Shown: positions 23,895 to 33,942, counted from the stretch's first letter. The stretch: DNA of 64,000 bases from Clostridia bacterium (GCA_017463105.1 JAFTPU010000012.1:1-64000); one strand, 5' to 3'. Translations and numbers: made by a program. The notes: generated from the letters alone by a model not told the origin.

Positions 23895-25278
23895 ATGAAA
23901 CCTTATGTCCGTTTTTCTCGATCACGGCGAGCACTTTGTTGACACATTCCTCGCACGTCGTCGGGTCCTCCGCCTCCACCATTACGCGGAGCACGGGCTC
24001 CGTTCCCGATTCTCGCACCAATATCCTGCCCGCGTCGCCCAAAAGCGTTTCGATCTCGCGCACCGCGCTCTGCACCTCTTCGTCCGCACGCGCCGCCGCT
24101 TTGTCCTTTACCCGCACGTTCTTCAATATCTGCGGATACGTTTTCATCGGCGCGGCAAGCGCCGAAAGCGGTTTCTTTTCGTCCAGCATCGCCTGCATGA
24201 TCTTCAGACTCGTCAAAACGCCGTCGCCCGTCGTGGCGTATTTGGAAAAAATAATATGTCCCGATTGCTCGCCGCCGATCGAATAGCCGCCCTCCGCCAT
24301 GCGCTCGTATACGTATTTGTCGCCGACGGGCGTTTTTTCATAACCGATCCCGATTTCGTCCAGCGCCTTGTACAGCCCGAAATTGGACATGATCGTGGTC
24401 ACTACCTTGTTCTTCAAAAGCTTCCCGCGTTCCTTCATATACCGCGCGTACAGGTAAATGATCTTGTCGCCGTCCACGATCTCTCCGTTCTCGTCCACGC
24501 AAAGGCATCTGTCCGCGTCGCCGTCGAACGCAAAGCCCACGTCGAGCCCCTTCTCTTTCACGAACTTTTGCAAGTTTTCGATGTGCGTCGAGCCCACGCC
24601 GCGGTTGATGTTCGTCCCGTCAGGCTCCACGCCCGTCACGAACGTCGTTGCCCCCAACGCGTCGAACACGCTCTTCGCGATGTTCCAAGCGCTGCCGTTG
24701 GCGCAATCGAGCCCTACCTTCACGCCCTTGAAGCTATGCACGCCGAGCGAGATGAGATACCCCACGTAACGGTTTCTGCCCGCCACGAAATCGACCGTCC
24801 TGCCGATCTCTTCTTTTTTCGCATACGGCGCTTGCGTAAACGTCTGTCCGAACGCCGTCACCTCACCGTCGAGATAATCCTCGATAAGCCCGATCGTCTC
24901 CTCGTCCATCTTCTCGCCCGTGCCGTTGAACAGCTTGATCCCGTTATCGTAAAAGGGATTGTGGCTCGCCGAGATCATGATCCCGCAATCGAAGCGATCC
25001 TGTCTTACGACGAACGCCACCGACGGCGTCGTGGTCACGTGCAACAGATAGGCGTCCGCGCCCGACGCTACGATCCCGCCCGAAAGCGCGTACTCGAACA
25101 TATACCCCGATCTTCGGGTGTCCTTACCGATCACGATCCTTGCCCGCTCCGCTCCCGCGCGCTTCGCCTTTTCGTTAAAATACCAACCCAAGAAACGCCC
25201 TACCTTGAAAGCGTGCTCCGCCGTCAGGTTTTCGTTCGCTTCGCCCCGAAAACCGTCCGTGCCGAAATATTTACCCAT
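23893..25278 (-). CDS. glmM: Phosphoglucosamine mutase
   Basis: GlmM converts glucosamine-6-phosphate to glucosamine-1-phosphate for UDP-GlcNAc and cell wall synthesis. The 461-residue protein starts MGKYFGTDGFRGEANENLT. It has the phosphoserine loop in GIMISASHNPFYDNGIK, the metal-binding AFDGDADRCLCVDENG, the sugar-binding GGEQSGHIIF and the C-terminal phosphate loop RESGTEPVLRVMVE. It lies 63 bp after the hexapeptide-repeat gene on the same strand. Confidence 0.95.
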   Translation of the reverse strand: MGKYFGTDGFRGEANENLTAEHAFKVGRFLGWYFNEKAKRAGAERARIVIGKDTRRSGYMFEYALSGGIVASGADAYLLHVTTTPSVAFVVRQDRFDCGIMISASHNPFYDNGIKLFNGTGEKMDEETIGLIEDYLDGEVTAFGQTFTQAPYAKKEEIGRTVDFVAGRNRYVGYLISLGVHSFKGVKVGLDCANGSAWNIAKSVFDALGATTFVTGVEPDGTNINRGVGSTHIENLQKFVKEKGLDVGFAFDGDADRCLCVDENGEIVDGDKIIYLYARYMKERGKLLKNKVVTTIMSNFGLYKALDEIGIGYEKTPVGDKYVYERMAEGGYSIGGEQSGHIIFSKYATTGDGVLTSLKIMQAMLDEKKPLSALAAPMKTYPQILKNVRVKDKAAARADEEVQSAVREIETLLGDAGRILVRESGTEPVLRVMVEAEDPTTCEECVNKVLAVIEKNGHKVS

Positions 25279-25341
25279 TTTTGTTTCCTCTTATTTTCTC
25301 TTATTTTTCCGCGCCCACGTCTTTTCGCGCGTTCTCTTATT

Positions 25342-26001
25342 TTACTTTTTCGCGACAACCACGCCGCCCGTTTTGTAAATGCTGTTCTCTTTCACCGTGC
25401 CCCGCACGCAACTGAGCGGATACACGTTCGTAAACCGCCCGAGCACCGTCCCGGGATTGAGCACGCTGTTACAGCCCACCTCTACGTAATCGCCGAGCAT
25501 CGCGCCCAGCTTTTTCAAACCCGTTTCCATTTTGTCTCCGCCGTCTCGCACTGTTACGGGCGTTTTGTCCGACTTTACGTTGGAGGTCACCGCACCCGCG
25601 CCCATGTGCGCCTTATACCCGAGAATGCTGTCGCCCACGTAATTATAATGCGGCACCTGCACGCCGTCGAATAACACTACGTTTTTCAGCTCTGTCGAGT
25701 TGCCGACCACGCAATCCCTGCCCACGAGCGCGCTGCCGCGGATAAACGCGCAGTGCCGTACCTCCGCGCCTGCGCCGATGATACAGGGCGCGTTCAGGTA
25801 CGCCGTCGGCGCGATCCGCGCCGTCTTATGCACCCAAACCTTCGGCTCGAGCTCGGCGTACTCCGTCTTATCCAGCGTTTCGCCGAGCGCAAGGATAAAC
25901 TCTTTCAGCCCTTTCAAAGCGTCCCACGGATATTCGTAACGTCCGAGATATTCACCCGCAAGCGTGTGGGCGAGATCGAATAATTGTTCCGTCTTGTACA
26001 T
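25342..26001 (-). CDS. Left-handed beta-helix acyltransferase-like protein
   Basis: The 219-residue protein begins with a short helical head (YKTEQLFDLAHTLAGEYLGRYEYPWDALKGLKEFILALG). Hexapeptide repeats follow (about 55-215: VWVHKTARIAPTAYLNAPCIIGAGAEVRHCAFIRGSALVGRDCVVG). It resembles the C-terminal acetyltransferase half of GlmU and proteins annotated as UDP-GlcNAc pyrophosphorylase-like, but has no nucleotidyltransferase domain. Position upstream of glmM supports a role in amino-sugar nucleotide supply; the acyl substrate is not known. The ATG at 25999-26001 follows AAAGGAGAAGCA. Confidence 0.7.
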   Translation of the reverse strand: MYKTEQLFDLAHTLAGEYLGRYEYPWDALKGLKEFILALGETLDKTEYAELEPKVWVHKTARIAPTAYLNAPCIIGAGAEVRHCAFIRGSALVGRDCVVGNSTELKNVVLFDGVQVPHYNYVGDSILGYKAHMGAGAVTSNVKSDKTPVTVRDGGDKMETGLKKLGAMLGDYVEVGCNSVLNPGTVLGRFTNVYPLSCVRGTVKENSIYKTGGVVVAKK

Positions 26002-26186
26002 TGCTTCTCCTTTTTTTCCTTCTCCTTTATTATATTTCGTCCGTGAAAAAATTGCCCCTTCTCTTTTCGTTTTTCTTTGGTTTTCTTTCGCAATTTTTAG
26101 GAATTCTTTCACTTTCGACGTTTTCTATTGTATCACAATCGGATTTGCGTGTCAACAATTTAAAAGGAGAAAACGTATTTTCATAA

Positions 26187-26212
26187 ATAAAAAAGGAAGC
26201 CGAAGCTTCCCT
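26187..26212 (-). terminator. Terminator of the GH43-flavoprotein pair
   Basis: GGAAGC-TTCG-GCTTCC followed by TTTTTTATTT on the minus strand. Confidence 0.85.
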
Positions 26213-26218
26213 TGTTTT

Positions 26219-26764
26219 TCAGTCTCTTATCGAATTTCCCATTTCGTAGGCGATCGTCATCAGCTCGGGGTGGGAGAGAACGTCGCCCTTATCGTAGACG
26301 CCTCTTCCGTACAGCGTGCCTTTTTCCTCGTACCCGTCGATACATCGAGCAAAGCCGTGGAAACACGCAAGCGTGCCGTCGAGTGTGTCGGAATCGTCCT
26401 CCGCCGCCGTGGCGATATAATAGAGTTCCTTGTTCGCTATTTCCGTCCAGCGTGCGACGGTACGGTCGATCACGGTTTTGAGCTGCGCACAGACGGAATA
26501 GAAGTAGACGGGGCTGGACAAAACGAGCACGTCGGCGTCGATGATCTTTTGCAAAATTTCGCCCATATCGTCGTTGAACGCACACCTGCCCCCGTGGTTT
26601 TTACAAAAATAGCAACCCGTGCAAGGCGAGATCTTCTTTTCGACAACGCGTATTTTCTCCACTTCGTTCCCCGCGTCCGCCGCGCCTTTTAAAAACTCGT
26701 CGCAAAGAATATCCGAGTTCCCGCCTTTCCGAGGACTACCCGATAAAATAAGTACTTTTTTCAT
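26219..26764 (-). CDS. Flavodoxin-like FMN reductase with cysteine cluster
   Basis: The 181-residue protein has the NADPH-dependent FMN reductase fold: the FMN phosphate loop VLILSGSPRKGGNSDILCDEF and the flavin-contacting SSPVYFYSVCAQLKTVIDR. A CTGCYFCKNHGGRCAF cluster is typical of iron-sulfur flavoproteins and multimeric flavodoxins of anaerobes. Its electron partner is unknown. It follows GH43 by 12 bp. HGGRCAFN is encoded by a one-mismatch copy of the 17-base motif (26577-26593). Confidence 0.85.
   Translation of the reverse strand: MKKVLILSGSPRKGGNSDILCDEFLKGAADAGNEVEKIRVVEKKISPCTGCYFCKNHGGRCAFNDDMGEILQKIIDADVLVLSSPVYFYSVCAQLKTVIDRTVARWTEIANKELYYIATAAEDDSDTLDGTLACFHGFARCIDGYEEKGTLYGRGVYDKGDVLSHPELMTIAYEMGNSIRD
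26577..26593 (-). repeat. 17-base motif, one-mismatch copy in the flavoprotein gene
   Basis: GGGGGCAGGTGTGCGTT, differing at one base, coding GGRCAF. Confidence 0.7.
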
Positions 26765-26776
26765 TATAAGCCTCCT

Positions 26777-27625
26777 TTACCATTTGAAAAAGGCGGCGCG
26801 TTCGTTGGGCGGAGTGTTGGGTGCGTGCAGAGAAATACGCTTCACCCCGTCGAGCCCGTCGAACAGCATCGCGTGTCCGCCGTCGAAGCCGTATCGACTG
26901 CTTTTATGCTCCCATTTGCCAAAAATTCCGCCGTCGGAAACCGCCTCCAGCACCGCGTATTTGCCGCCCTCTATGAAGCTCGACCAGATCATTTTCAGCT
27001 TGCCGCCCTCTTCGAAAAGAAACGGACCGTCCGTCACTTTCCCGCTTGCGCCGCCCGCCGACGCTTCGCGGTTATTCACCACCTGCGGATGATCGCCCGC
27101 GCGGAACAGCAATTTTTTCTCGCCTGCGGGCGCGGTAAGATCGTCGGTCAAGGGCATCGCCCATATTTCGCCGTTCCCCACCTGTAACCATTCGTGGCAA
27201 AAAACGAGGTACGGTACGCCGTTTTCGACCCAAAGCGTTCCGTCCAAACATTCCCAGCCCGCGGGCGTAATGGGGGCTTGCGTTACGGGACGGAATTTCC
27301 CAAGCGGCGTTTCCGAGACGAAAATATGCGTCGCGCGGCATTTTCCCTCCCCTTTCATGCTCCCCAAAAGATAGTATTTTCCGTTATATTTATGCACCTC
27401 GGGCGCCCAATAATCGAAGGTCGCCCAAAAACCGATCTCCGAGCCGTTGAACACCTCGAACGGTCCCTCGAAATTTTCGAGGTCTTTTGTAACGTACGCG
27501 GAAAACGTATCGCCCGCACGAAGCCCGTTTTCGAGCGCCGTCGTGCCGTACATGTAATATACTCCCTTTTCCTTATCCGTCAGAATGAACGGATCGCGGA
27601 TACGGATCTCCTCTCTTTTCGGCAT
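26777..27625 (-). CDS. Glycoside hydrolase family 43-like protein
   Basis: The 282-residue five-bladed beta-propeller glycosidase has no signal peptide and so is cytoplasmic. The expected base Asp is in EEIRIRDPFIL, and WECLDGTLWVENG carries the second Asp. Where many GH43 enzymes have an EGP acid/base Glu, this one has VTDGPFLFEEGGKLKMIWSS, as in a clade I recall with DGP. C-terminal GFDGGHAMLFDGLDGVKRISLHAPN fits the family. Substrates of GH43 are arabinan, xylan or related oligosaccharides; none can be named here. Confidence 0.8.
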   Translation of the reverse strand: MPKREEIRIRDPFILTDKEKGVYYMYGTTALENGLRAGDTFSAYVTKDLENFEGPFEVFNGSEIGFWATFDYWAPEVHKYNGKYYLLGSMKGEGKCRATHIFVSETPLGKFRPVTQAPITPAGWECLDGTLWVENGVPYLVFCHEWLQVGNGEIWAMPLTDDLTAPAGEKKLLFRAGDHPQVVNNREASAGGASGKVTDGPFLFEEGGKLKMIWSSFIEGGKYAVLEAVSDGGIFGKWEHKSSRYGFDGGHAMLFDGLDGVKRISLHAPNTPPNERAAFFKW

Positions 27626-27670
27626 TTTCTTTCTCCTTTATTTTCTTTATTTCGTCCACTTTTCTTTGCA

Positions 27671-27702
27671 GAAAAACCCGCCGTGAAACGACGGGTTTTT
27701 CA
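27671..27702 (-). terminator. Terminator of pckG
   Basis: AAAAACCCGTCG-tttca-CGGCGGGTTTTT on the minus strand, immediately after the pckG stop. Confidence 0.85.
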
Positions 27703-27716
27703 TTATTCGCATACGA

Positions 27717-29495
27717 TTATTTCGCGCAGTTCGCTTTGAGCGTTTCGAGATTTGCGACGATCTCCTTGGGCATCTTGTCGCCGAAGTTATCCGCATAATA
27801 TTTCTCGATCTCTTCCGCTTCCGCCGCCCAACGCTGTTTGTCTACTTCGAGAAGCTTGTCGAGCGTCGCCGCGTCGATGTCACAGTTTTCGATGTTAATA
27901 TCCTTCGCGTAAGGCAGGTAGCCGATCGCCGTTTCGCGAGCGTCCACTTTACCGTCGCAACGATCGAGGATCCAGTCGATAACGCGCATGTTGTCGCCGA
28001 AACCGGGCCACATGAAGTTGCCGTTTTCGTCCTGACGGAACCAGTTTACGTTGAAGATCTTGGGCTGTTTGCTCTCTTCCACTTTCGCACCCATATTGAT
28101 CCAATGCTGGAAGTATTGATCGACCGAGTAGCCCATGAAAGGCTTCATCGCCATGGGGTCGTGACGGAGCACGCCGACTGCGCCCGTAGCCGCCGCCGTC
28201 GTTTCGGAGGACATGATCGTACCTACGAACGTACCGTGATTCCAATCTCTCGATTGATATACGAGCGGGGTCGTCGTTGCTCTTCTGCCGCCGAAGATGA
28301 TCGCGGACAGAGGCACGCCTGCCGCCGAGTTGAATTCGGGCGAGATGCAAGGGCAATTGATCGCGGGAGCGGTGAAACGGGAGTTGGGGTGCGCCGCGTT
28401 GCGACCGCAACCGGGCGTCCAAGGCTTACCCGTCCAATCGATAAGCTCTGCGGGAGCTTCCTTCGTCAGCTTCTCCCACCAAACGGTGTTGTCCTTGGGG
28501 TTGAGTGCAACGTTCGTGAAGATCGTGCCCTGCTTCGTGGAAGCGAGCGCGTTGGGGTTGGATTTTTCGTTGGTGCCGGGCGCAACGCCGAAGAAACCGT
28601 TTTCGGGGTTGCAAGCCCAAAGTCTGCCGTCCTCGCCTACGCGGATCCATGCGATATCGTCGCCGACGCACTGTACTTCATAACCTGCTTCGAGATACTG
28701 CTTGGGAGGGATCAACATTGCGAGGTTGGTCTTACCGCAAGCGGAAGGGAATGCCGCCGCAACGTATTTGATCTCCTTATCCTGAGGACGCTTTACGCCG
28801 AGAATGAGCATGTGCTCCGCCATCCAGCCCTCTTTTCTGCCGAGGTTGGTCGCGATACGGAGCGCGAAGCACTTTTTACCCAAAAGCACGTTACCGCCGT
28901 AAGCGGAGTTCACGGAAATGATCGTGTTGTCTTCGGGGAAGTGCATGATATATCTCTTTTCGGGGTCCACGTTACATTTTGCGTGGAAGCCTTTTACGAA
29001 ATCGCCGTCTGCGCCGAGCTGATCGAGACACATTTTTCCTACGCGGGTCATGATCATCATGTTGAGCACGACGTAGATCGAATCGGTGATCTCGATACCG
29101 ATCTTGGAGAAAGGCGAGCCGACTACGCCCATCGAATAGGGGATAACGTACATCGTTCTGCCCTTGTAAGCGCCTTTCGCGATCTCGTTTACCATAGCGT
29201 AAGCTTCTTTGGGCGCTTTCCATTTAACGATGGAATGAGGAAGCGCGTCCTCTTCGTTTTCGCAGCAGATGAACGTTCTGTCCTCTACGCGGGCAACGTC
29301 GTTTTCCGCGGTTCTGTGATAATAGCAATCGGGAAGAAGTTCCTGATTGAGCTTGATGATCTCGCCCGTCGCACAAGCTTCTTCGCGAAGCGCGTCTCTC
29401 TGCTTGTCGCTACCGTCGATCCAAACCACTTTGTCGGGCTGAGCGAAAGCCTGACAGTCCGCAACGAATTGAAGCACTTTCTTGTTGTTAGTCAT
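27717..29495 (-). CDS. pckG: Phosphoenolpyruvate carboxykinase (GTP)
   Basis: This enzyme interconverts oxaloacetate and phosphoenolpyruvate with GTP/GDP. The 592-residue length and motifs mark the GTP-dependent class: YVIPYSMGVVGSPFSKIGIEITDS, the P-loop with its reactive cysteine in AAFPSACGKTNLAML, GDDIAWIRVGEDGRLWACNPENGFFGVAPGTNEKSN, and NWFRQDENGNFMWPGFGDNMRVIDWI. In anaerobes it often runs towards oxaloacetate for succinate or amino-acid formation. It is monocistronic, with a promoter about 110 bp upstream. Codon use is strongly biased. Confidence 0.97.
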   Translation of the reverse strand: MTNNKKVLQFVADCQAFAQPDKVVWIDGSDKQRDALREEACATGEIIKLNQELLPDCYYHRTAENDVARVEDRTFICCENEEDALPHSIVKWKAPKEAYAMVNEIAKGAYKGRTMYVIPYSMGVVGSPFSKIGIEITDSIYVVLNMMIMTRVGKMCLDQLGADGDFVKGFHAKCNVDPEKRYIMHFPEDNTIISVNSAYGGNVLLGKKCFALRIATNLGRKEGWMAEHMLILGVKRPQDKEIKYVAAAFPSACGKTNLAMLIPPKQYLEAGYEVQCVGDDIAWIRVGEDGRLWACNPENGFFGVAPGTNEKSNPNALASTKQGTIFTNVALNPKDNTVWWEKLTKEAPAELIDWTGKPWTPGCGRNAAHPNSRFTAPAINCPCISPEFNSAAGVPLSAIIFGGRRATTTPLVYQSRDWNHGTFVGTIMSSETTAAATGAVGVLRHDPMAMKPFMGYSVDQYFQHWINMGAKVEESKQPKIFNVNWFRQDENGNFMWPGFGDNMRVIDWILDRCDGKVDARETAIGYLPYAKDINIENCDIDAATLDKLLEVDKQRWAAEAEEIEKYYADNFGDKMPKEIVANLETLKANCAK

Positions 29496-29602
29496 AAAGT
29501 TATCTCCTTATAATGATATTTTTTTCTTTTCTTTGTTTATTTTCGGTGAAATGGGAAAATTTTATTCTTTTTGGAACAAATCCCCTTATTCTGCCATTTA
29601 TC

Positions 29603-29631
29603 ATTATATCATAAATTTTTTCGATTGTAAA
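29603..29631 (-). promoter_or_regulatory. Promoter of pckG
   Basis: TTTACA (29626-29631), 17 bp, TATAAT (29603-29608) on the minus strand. The leader of about 100 nt holds no structure I can name. Confidence 0.7.
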
Positions 29632-29755
29632 CAGTTTTTCAACGAATTTTTTGCATAATCGGAATTTTTGCTCTTTTATCAAATTTTTCTGCTAATTTTT
29701 CTCAATATTTTCAAAAATTGCATATACTATGCTTCCGAAACACAAGGAGCAACGC

Positions 29756-30043
29756 ATGAAAAACAAGTTCAACGACAACCGTCTCGCGGAAGAATTCGAC
29801 CTGATCGTACTCACGGACGACGCCCACGCGGACGCGGGCTTTCCCGTCGGCTCGCTCGGCACGCTCACCTATTCGTACACGGGAAAAGACAGACCGCTTT
29901 ACGCCGAATTTACGTCGGGCGAAGCCACGCGAGAGCTTGCGGTCGGCATAGACGGGTTCCGCGTTTTAAATATAAAACAGCCGCGCGATCTTTCGATCGT
30001 CACGGCGTATTTGAAAAAGCAAAGACGCGGCTTTGCTTTATAA
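29756..30043 (+). CDS. Small hypothetical protein
   Basis: The 95-residue soluble protein reads MKNKFNDNRLAEEFDLIVLTDDAHADAGFPVGSLGTLTYSYTG. It contains a GFPVGSLGTLTYSYTGKDRPLYAEF stretch that looks like a small beta-barrel, and it ends in KQRRGFAL. I recall similar short Clostridial proteins but no function. AAGGAG lies six bases before the ATG. It stands alone with a terminator. Confidence 0.6.
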   Translation: MKNKFNDNRLAEEFDLIVLTDDAHADAGFPVGSLGTLTYSYTGKDRPLYAEFTSGEATRELAVGIDGFRVLNIKQPRDLSIVTAYLKKQRRGFAL

Positions 30044-30068
30044 GCCGCGATCGTCGTCGATCGCGGCT
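30042..30068. terminator. Terminator between small gene and glycosyltransferase
   Basis: AGCCGCGATCG-tcgt-CGATCGCGGCT sits between two converging genes. It is a strong GC stem with little T run. Confidence 0.6.
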
Positions 30069-30074
30069 CGCTTG

Positions 30075-31658
30075 TCAATACAGCGCGGCGCGGACCGTTT
30101 TCAGGCGGCTTACCCGCACCGCAACGTTTGCCGTAAGCACGGCGATCGGCGTGAGCGCACAGCACCCTACGAGAAGCAGGGTCGGCATCAGCGAGAAATA
30201 GGTGAAGTAGGTCAAGACCCCGATCACCGCGGCGAATACGATCGAATCGTACGAGCCCTTCAACGCTTCCCGCACCGAAATATGTCGTTCTTCCTTGGGC
30301 GTGACGATAAATCTCGCCTTTTTTCCAAACAGCGCGCACGTCACCGTGACGATCATCATCGGCACGAGCGAAGCGTACACCACGAAATTCAATGCGGCGT
30401 AGCCAAAAAGCCGCAAAACGTTCCCGCGTTTCCCGTGTACGAAGAAATCGGGTATGAGCGGCGACACGAGGAACACGACCATCAAAAGTATGAGCGCTTT
30501 CGAATATCCGCCCACATCGAAGCCGAGCGCGCCGATCAGGATGGTATTTATTATAATAAGAAAGGACAGCATAGGGATAATGGGCAGATTATAATGCGAC
30601 AATCTTACGTCCAGCTTTTCGTACCACGTCATTTTCGACGTCGTGATACTGCGATTGTATTTGCGCATGAATTCGACGTTCCCCTGCACCCACTTGGCTT
30701 GCCGTTTCTTCAGACAGAGATAGTCGACGGGAAATTCCTCCTCGCAGAGGATATTGGGCGCGTACAGCACGCGATAGCCGCTGTTTTTCACGTCGATCGC
30801 AAAGGATATATCCTCCGCCACGACCTTGGGAAATCCGCCCGTTTTTTCGTAGCACGCGCGACTGATCGCCATGCCGTGCCCGATCAGGGCGTTACTGCCG
30901 TAGAAATTTTTCATCACCTGACAGATCCTGCCGTTACTCTTCACCGACAGTCCCATGAGGTTCTGGAAAAGATTCGTCCCCTTCGTCGCCTTGTGCGCCG
31001 CCTGTACCACGCCCACCTTTGCGGAGTACGCGAAGTATTTAAGCGTTTCCGCAATATAATTTTCGGGGATACGCTCGTCGCTATCGAGCACGACGAAATA
31101 ATCGTAATCGGTCCTGCCTTGAAGGTAATTGTTCAGGTTCCCCGCCTTGAAGCCCTCGCGGTTTTCGCGGCGGACCACATTCGCGCCCGTTTTGTCCGCG
31201 AAGCGATCGACCGCCTCGAGGTATTCCTTTTTCGAGCTGTCGTCGAGGATCACCGTTTCGAAATTGTCGTAGTTTTGGCGCATGCACGCCTCCAGCGCGT
31301 CGGCGTTGAAATCGTTACACGTACAATATAAAAGCAATACGCGCGGCGATTTTCCGTCCGAGGATAGCTTTGTGACGTCCGGTTTCGAGTTTATAATGGT
31401 ATCGTAACGTTTCAAAATGCGTTTTTTATTGCAGAGAAAGAGGAAGGAAAACATAAAATCCTTCACGCTTCCCAGCCACATATACGCAAGCATAAGGGCG
31501 TTGAGTACGAGCAATACGCACGCGGCGACCATGCCTGCCGTAACGTTTCTGCCGTTTAAAAAATCGTAAACGATCATGCCGCAGGCGGTAAACAACGCTC
31601 CTACGCAAACCGCCCATACGCACAGAATGACGACGTATACCGTAGGTTTCTTTTTCAC
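30075..31658 (-). CDS. Family 2 membrane glycosyltransferase
   Basis: The 527-residue protein has two N-terminal membrane spans (about 6-30 and 42-65). A GT-A catalytic domain follows, with VLDSDERIPENYI (the DxD site), VAEDISFAIDVKNSGYRVLYAPN (ED base region) and KKRQAKWVQGNVEFM (a QxxRW-type motif, here with Lys). Several C-terminal spans complete the cellulose- or hyaluronan-synthase-like layout. It probably makes or exports a beta-linked polysaccharide or glycolipid; the sugar is unknown. It is divergent from proB across about 245 bp. Confidence 0.85.
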   Translation of the reverse strand: MKKKPTVYVVILCVWAVCVGALFTACGMIVYDFLNGRNVTAGMVAACVLLVLNALMLAYMWLGSVKDFMFSFLFLCNKKRILKRYDTIINSKPDVTKLSSDGKSPRVLLLYCTCNDFNADALEACMRQNYDNFETVILDDSSKKEYLEAVDRFADKTGANVVRRENREGFKAGNLNNYLQGRTDYDYFVVLDSDERIPENYIAETLKYFAYSAKVGVVQAAHKATKGTNLFQNLMGLSVKSNGRICQVMKNFYGSNALIGHGMAISRACYEKTGGFPKVVAEDISFAIDVKNSGYRVLYAPNILCEEEFPVDYLCLKKRQAKWVQGNVEFMRKYNRSITTSKMTWYEKLDVRLSHYNLPIIPMLSFLIIINTILIGALGFDVGGYSKALILLMVVFLVSPLIPDFFVHGKRGNVLRLFGYAALNFVVYASLVPMMIVTVTCALFGKKARFIVTPKEERHISVREALKGSYDSIVFAAVIGVLTYFTYFSLMPTLLLVGCCALTPIAVLTANVAVRVSRLKTVRAALY

Positions 31659-31765
31659 TTTCGTTTTTCTCCTTTTCGTATATTTTTTTGCTTCTTTTGC
31701 CCCGTGTTTTCGGGGCTTTGCTATATTTTAACACCCGTTTTTTTGCGTTTACTCGTCTTTCGCGC

Positions 31766-31794
31766 TTGACAAATACTGCCAAATCGTTTATACT
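31766..31794 (+). promoter_or_regulatory. Promoter of proBAC
   Basis: TTGACA (31766-31771), 17 bp, TATACT (31789-31794). It leaves a leader of about 105 nt before proB. Confidence 0.8.
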
Positions 31795-31904
31795 GTTACA
31801 TATAATCGAAAAAATCTTTTACGTAACCGTTGAAAATCGGAAAAAAGAATGGCTGTATCGCGACGAAAACCGAAAGTCGGGACGGAGCCAAAGGAATCGA
31901 AAAA

Positions 31905-32669
31905 ATGAGAATTGTGATCAAGGTCGGCACCTCGACGCTGGCGCACCCGACAGGGCGGCTGAATATCCGTCGCACGGGCGAGCTCTGCAAGGTGATAAGC
32001 GATTTGAAAAACGCGGGACACGAGGTAGTGCTCGTATCGTCGGGCGCGATCGGTATGGGCGTAGGCAAGCTCGCCTTAAACGAAAAGCCGAAGGATATCC
32101 CCACTAAGCAAGCCGCGGCGGCGGTCGGGCAATGCGAGCTGATGTACACGTACGACAGACTGTTTGCCGAATACAACCACACGGTGGCGCAGATCCTTTT
32201 GACGGGGTCGGATTTTACGGCGGAAGATCGGCACGAAAATTTCACCAACACCATCAAACGCCTGTTGGAGCTGAACGCGCTCCCGATCATCAACGAAAAC
32301 GACACGATCGCGACGGAGGAGATCAAGGTGGGCGACAACGACACGCTGTCCGCGCTGGTGGCGGTGAGTGTGAAAGCGAATCTGCTCGTGATCCTTTCCG
32401 ACGTGGACGGGCTGTATTCCGCCGATCCGCACAAGGACGAAAACGCGAAGCTGATCGAAGAGGTACGCGGCGTCACGGACGAACTATTGAAAAAAGCGGG
32501 CGGCGCGGGCTCGGCATTGGGTACGGGCGGTATGAAAACGAAGCTGACGGCGGCGCAAACGTGTAACGAAAGCGGCGTCGATATGGTGATCGCGAACGGG
32601 GAAAATCCCGAGCTTTTGTATGCGATCGTGGACGGCAAGAAAGGCGGATATACGAAATTTTTCGCGTAA
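31905..32669 (+). CDS. proB: Glutamate 5-kinase
   Basis: ProB performs the first step of proline synthesis, phosphorylating glutamate. The 254-residue product is the amino-acid-kinase domain alone, lacking the C-terminal PUA domain found in many homologues. Visible motifs are [75 protein letters not shown] and [15 protein letters not shown]. The ATG at 31905 follows AAAGGAATCG. The order proB-proA-proC on one strand indicates an operon. Confidence 0.96.
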   Translation: MRIVIKVGTSTLAHPTGRLNIRRTGELCKVISDLKNAGHEVVLVSSGAIGMGVGKLALNEKPKDIPTKQAAAAVGQCELMYTYDRLFAEYNHTVAQILLTGSDFTAEDRHENFTNTIKRLLELNALPIINENDTIATEEIKVGDNDTLSALVAVSVKANLLVILSDVDGLYSADPHKDENAKLIEEVRGVTDELLKKAGGAGSALGTGGMKTKLTAAQTCNESGVDMVIANGENPELLYAIVDGKKGGYTKFFA

Positions 32670-32679
32670 CGGTGAACGT

Positions 32680-33942
32680 ATGAAAACGACAAGGAAAATT
32701 TTGATCGGTGCGAAAGCGGCGGCAAGGAACGCTTGCTTTTTGACGACGGAAAAGAAAAACGCCGTCCTGCTGGCTATGGCGGACGCGCTCGAAAAAGACG
32801 CGGACAAGATACTCGCCGCAAACGCGGTCGATCTCGAAAACGCGAAAGGCGTTCTGCCCGAAGTGATGTTGGACAGATTGAAGCTTGATAAAAAACGCAT
32901 TACGGGTATGGCGAACGGGATCCGCGAGGTCGCGGCGTTGCCCGATCCCGTGGGCGCGACGCTCGAAAAAAACGTGCTTCCGAACGGACTCGTCGTCACC
33001 AAAACGCGGGTGCCGCTCGGCGTAATCGGCATTATTTACGAAAGCCGTCCGAACGTGACCTCGGACGCGGGCGCGCTCTGTTTTAAAAGCGGAAACGTAT
33101 GCGTGCTCCGCGGCGGTAAGGACGCGTTCCGCTCCTCTTTCGCCATTATCGAAAGTATGCGCGCGTGTTTGGAAAACGCGGGCTTGGATAAGAATTTTGT
33201 CAATATCGTCGAGGACACCTCGCGCACGAGCGCGACCGAGCTGATGACGGCGGTCGGCTATATCGACGCATTGATTCCCCGCGGCGGCGCGGGACTGATC
33301 CGCTCGTGCGTAGAGAACGCGAAAGTCCCCTGTATCCAAACGGGCACGGGGATCTGTCACGTCTATATCGACGACACGGCGGAACTTGACAAAGCTTTGA
33401 ATATCGTCGAAAACGCGAAAACCTCCCGTCCGTCCGTTTGCAATGCGGCGGAGGTCTGTCTCGTGCACGAGGCGATCGCGGAGAAATTCCTGCCGCTTCT
33501 GAAAGCGCGGCTTTGCGATAAGCGCGAAGAAAAAGGCTTACCCGCGGTAGAGCTCCGTTGCGACGAAAAGGCGTTTGCGATCGTCGGCGGAACGAAAGCG
33601 GGCGAGAACGATTTCGACACCGAATTTCTCGACTATATTCTCGCCGTGAAGGTGGTCTCGGGCGTCGACGAAGCGATCGGGCATATCGCCTTGCACTCGA
33701 CGGGTCATAGCGAAAGTATCGTAACGGAGACGGACGAAGCGGCGGAAAAATTCACCTCCGCAGTGGACAGCGCGGCGGTGTACGTGAACGCCTCGACGCG
33801 CTTTACCGACGGCGGCGAGTTCGGCAAGGGGTGCGAGATCGGCATTTCCACGCAAAAGCTCCATGCGCGCGGACCGATGGGCTTGGAGGAGCTGTGTTCT
33901 TACAAATATATCGTGAAAGGTACGGGGCAGGTGCGAGTTTAA
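32680..33942 (+). CDS. proA: Gamma-glutamyl phosphate reductase
   Basis: ProA reduces glutamyl-5-phosphate to the semialdehyde with NADPH. The 420-residue aldehyde-dehydrogenase-fold protein has [62 protein letters not shown] and the catalytic cysteine in [16 protein letters not shown]. The end, [10 protein letters not shown], is typical. It starts 10 bp after proB. ProB and ProA act as a complex, as the labile intermediate requires. Confidence 0.97.
   Translation: MKTTRKILIGAKAAARNACFLTTEKKNAVLLAMADALEKDADKILAANAVDLENAKGVLPEVMLDRLKLDKKRITGMANGIREVAALPDPVGATLEKNVLPNGLVVTKTRVPLGVIGIIYESRPNVTSDAGALCFKSGNVCVLRGGKDAFRSSFAIIESMRACLENAGLDKNFVNIVEDTSRTSATELMTAVGYIDALIPRGGAGLIRSCVENAKVPCIQTGTGICHVYIDDTAELDKALNIVENAKTSRPSVCNAAEVCLVHEAIAEKFLPLLKARLCDKREEKGLPAVELRCDEKAFAIVGGTKAGENDFDTEFLDYILAVKVVSGVDEAIGHIALHSTGHSESIVTETDEAAEKFTSAVDSAAVYVNASTRFTDGGEFGKGCEIGISTQKLHARGPMGLEELCSYKYIVKGTGQVRV

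Noticed and set aside
23905..25674. 589-codon plus-strand frame opposite glmM
   Set aside because: Arises from the GC-rich codon positions of glmM and the next gene; no ribosome site and no family resemblance.
31800..31904. Possible c-di-GMP or other riboswitch in the proB leader (ACCGAAAGTCGGGACGGAGCC)
   Set aside because: Part of the text resembles the GEMM core, but the second helix and the downstream receptor stem cannot be formed before the start codon.
33918..33935. GGGGCAGGTGCGAGTT at the end of proA as a motif copy
   Set aside because: It encodes GTGQVRV, a normal ProA ending, so the similarity is explained by protein conservation.
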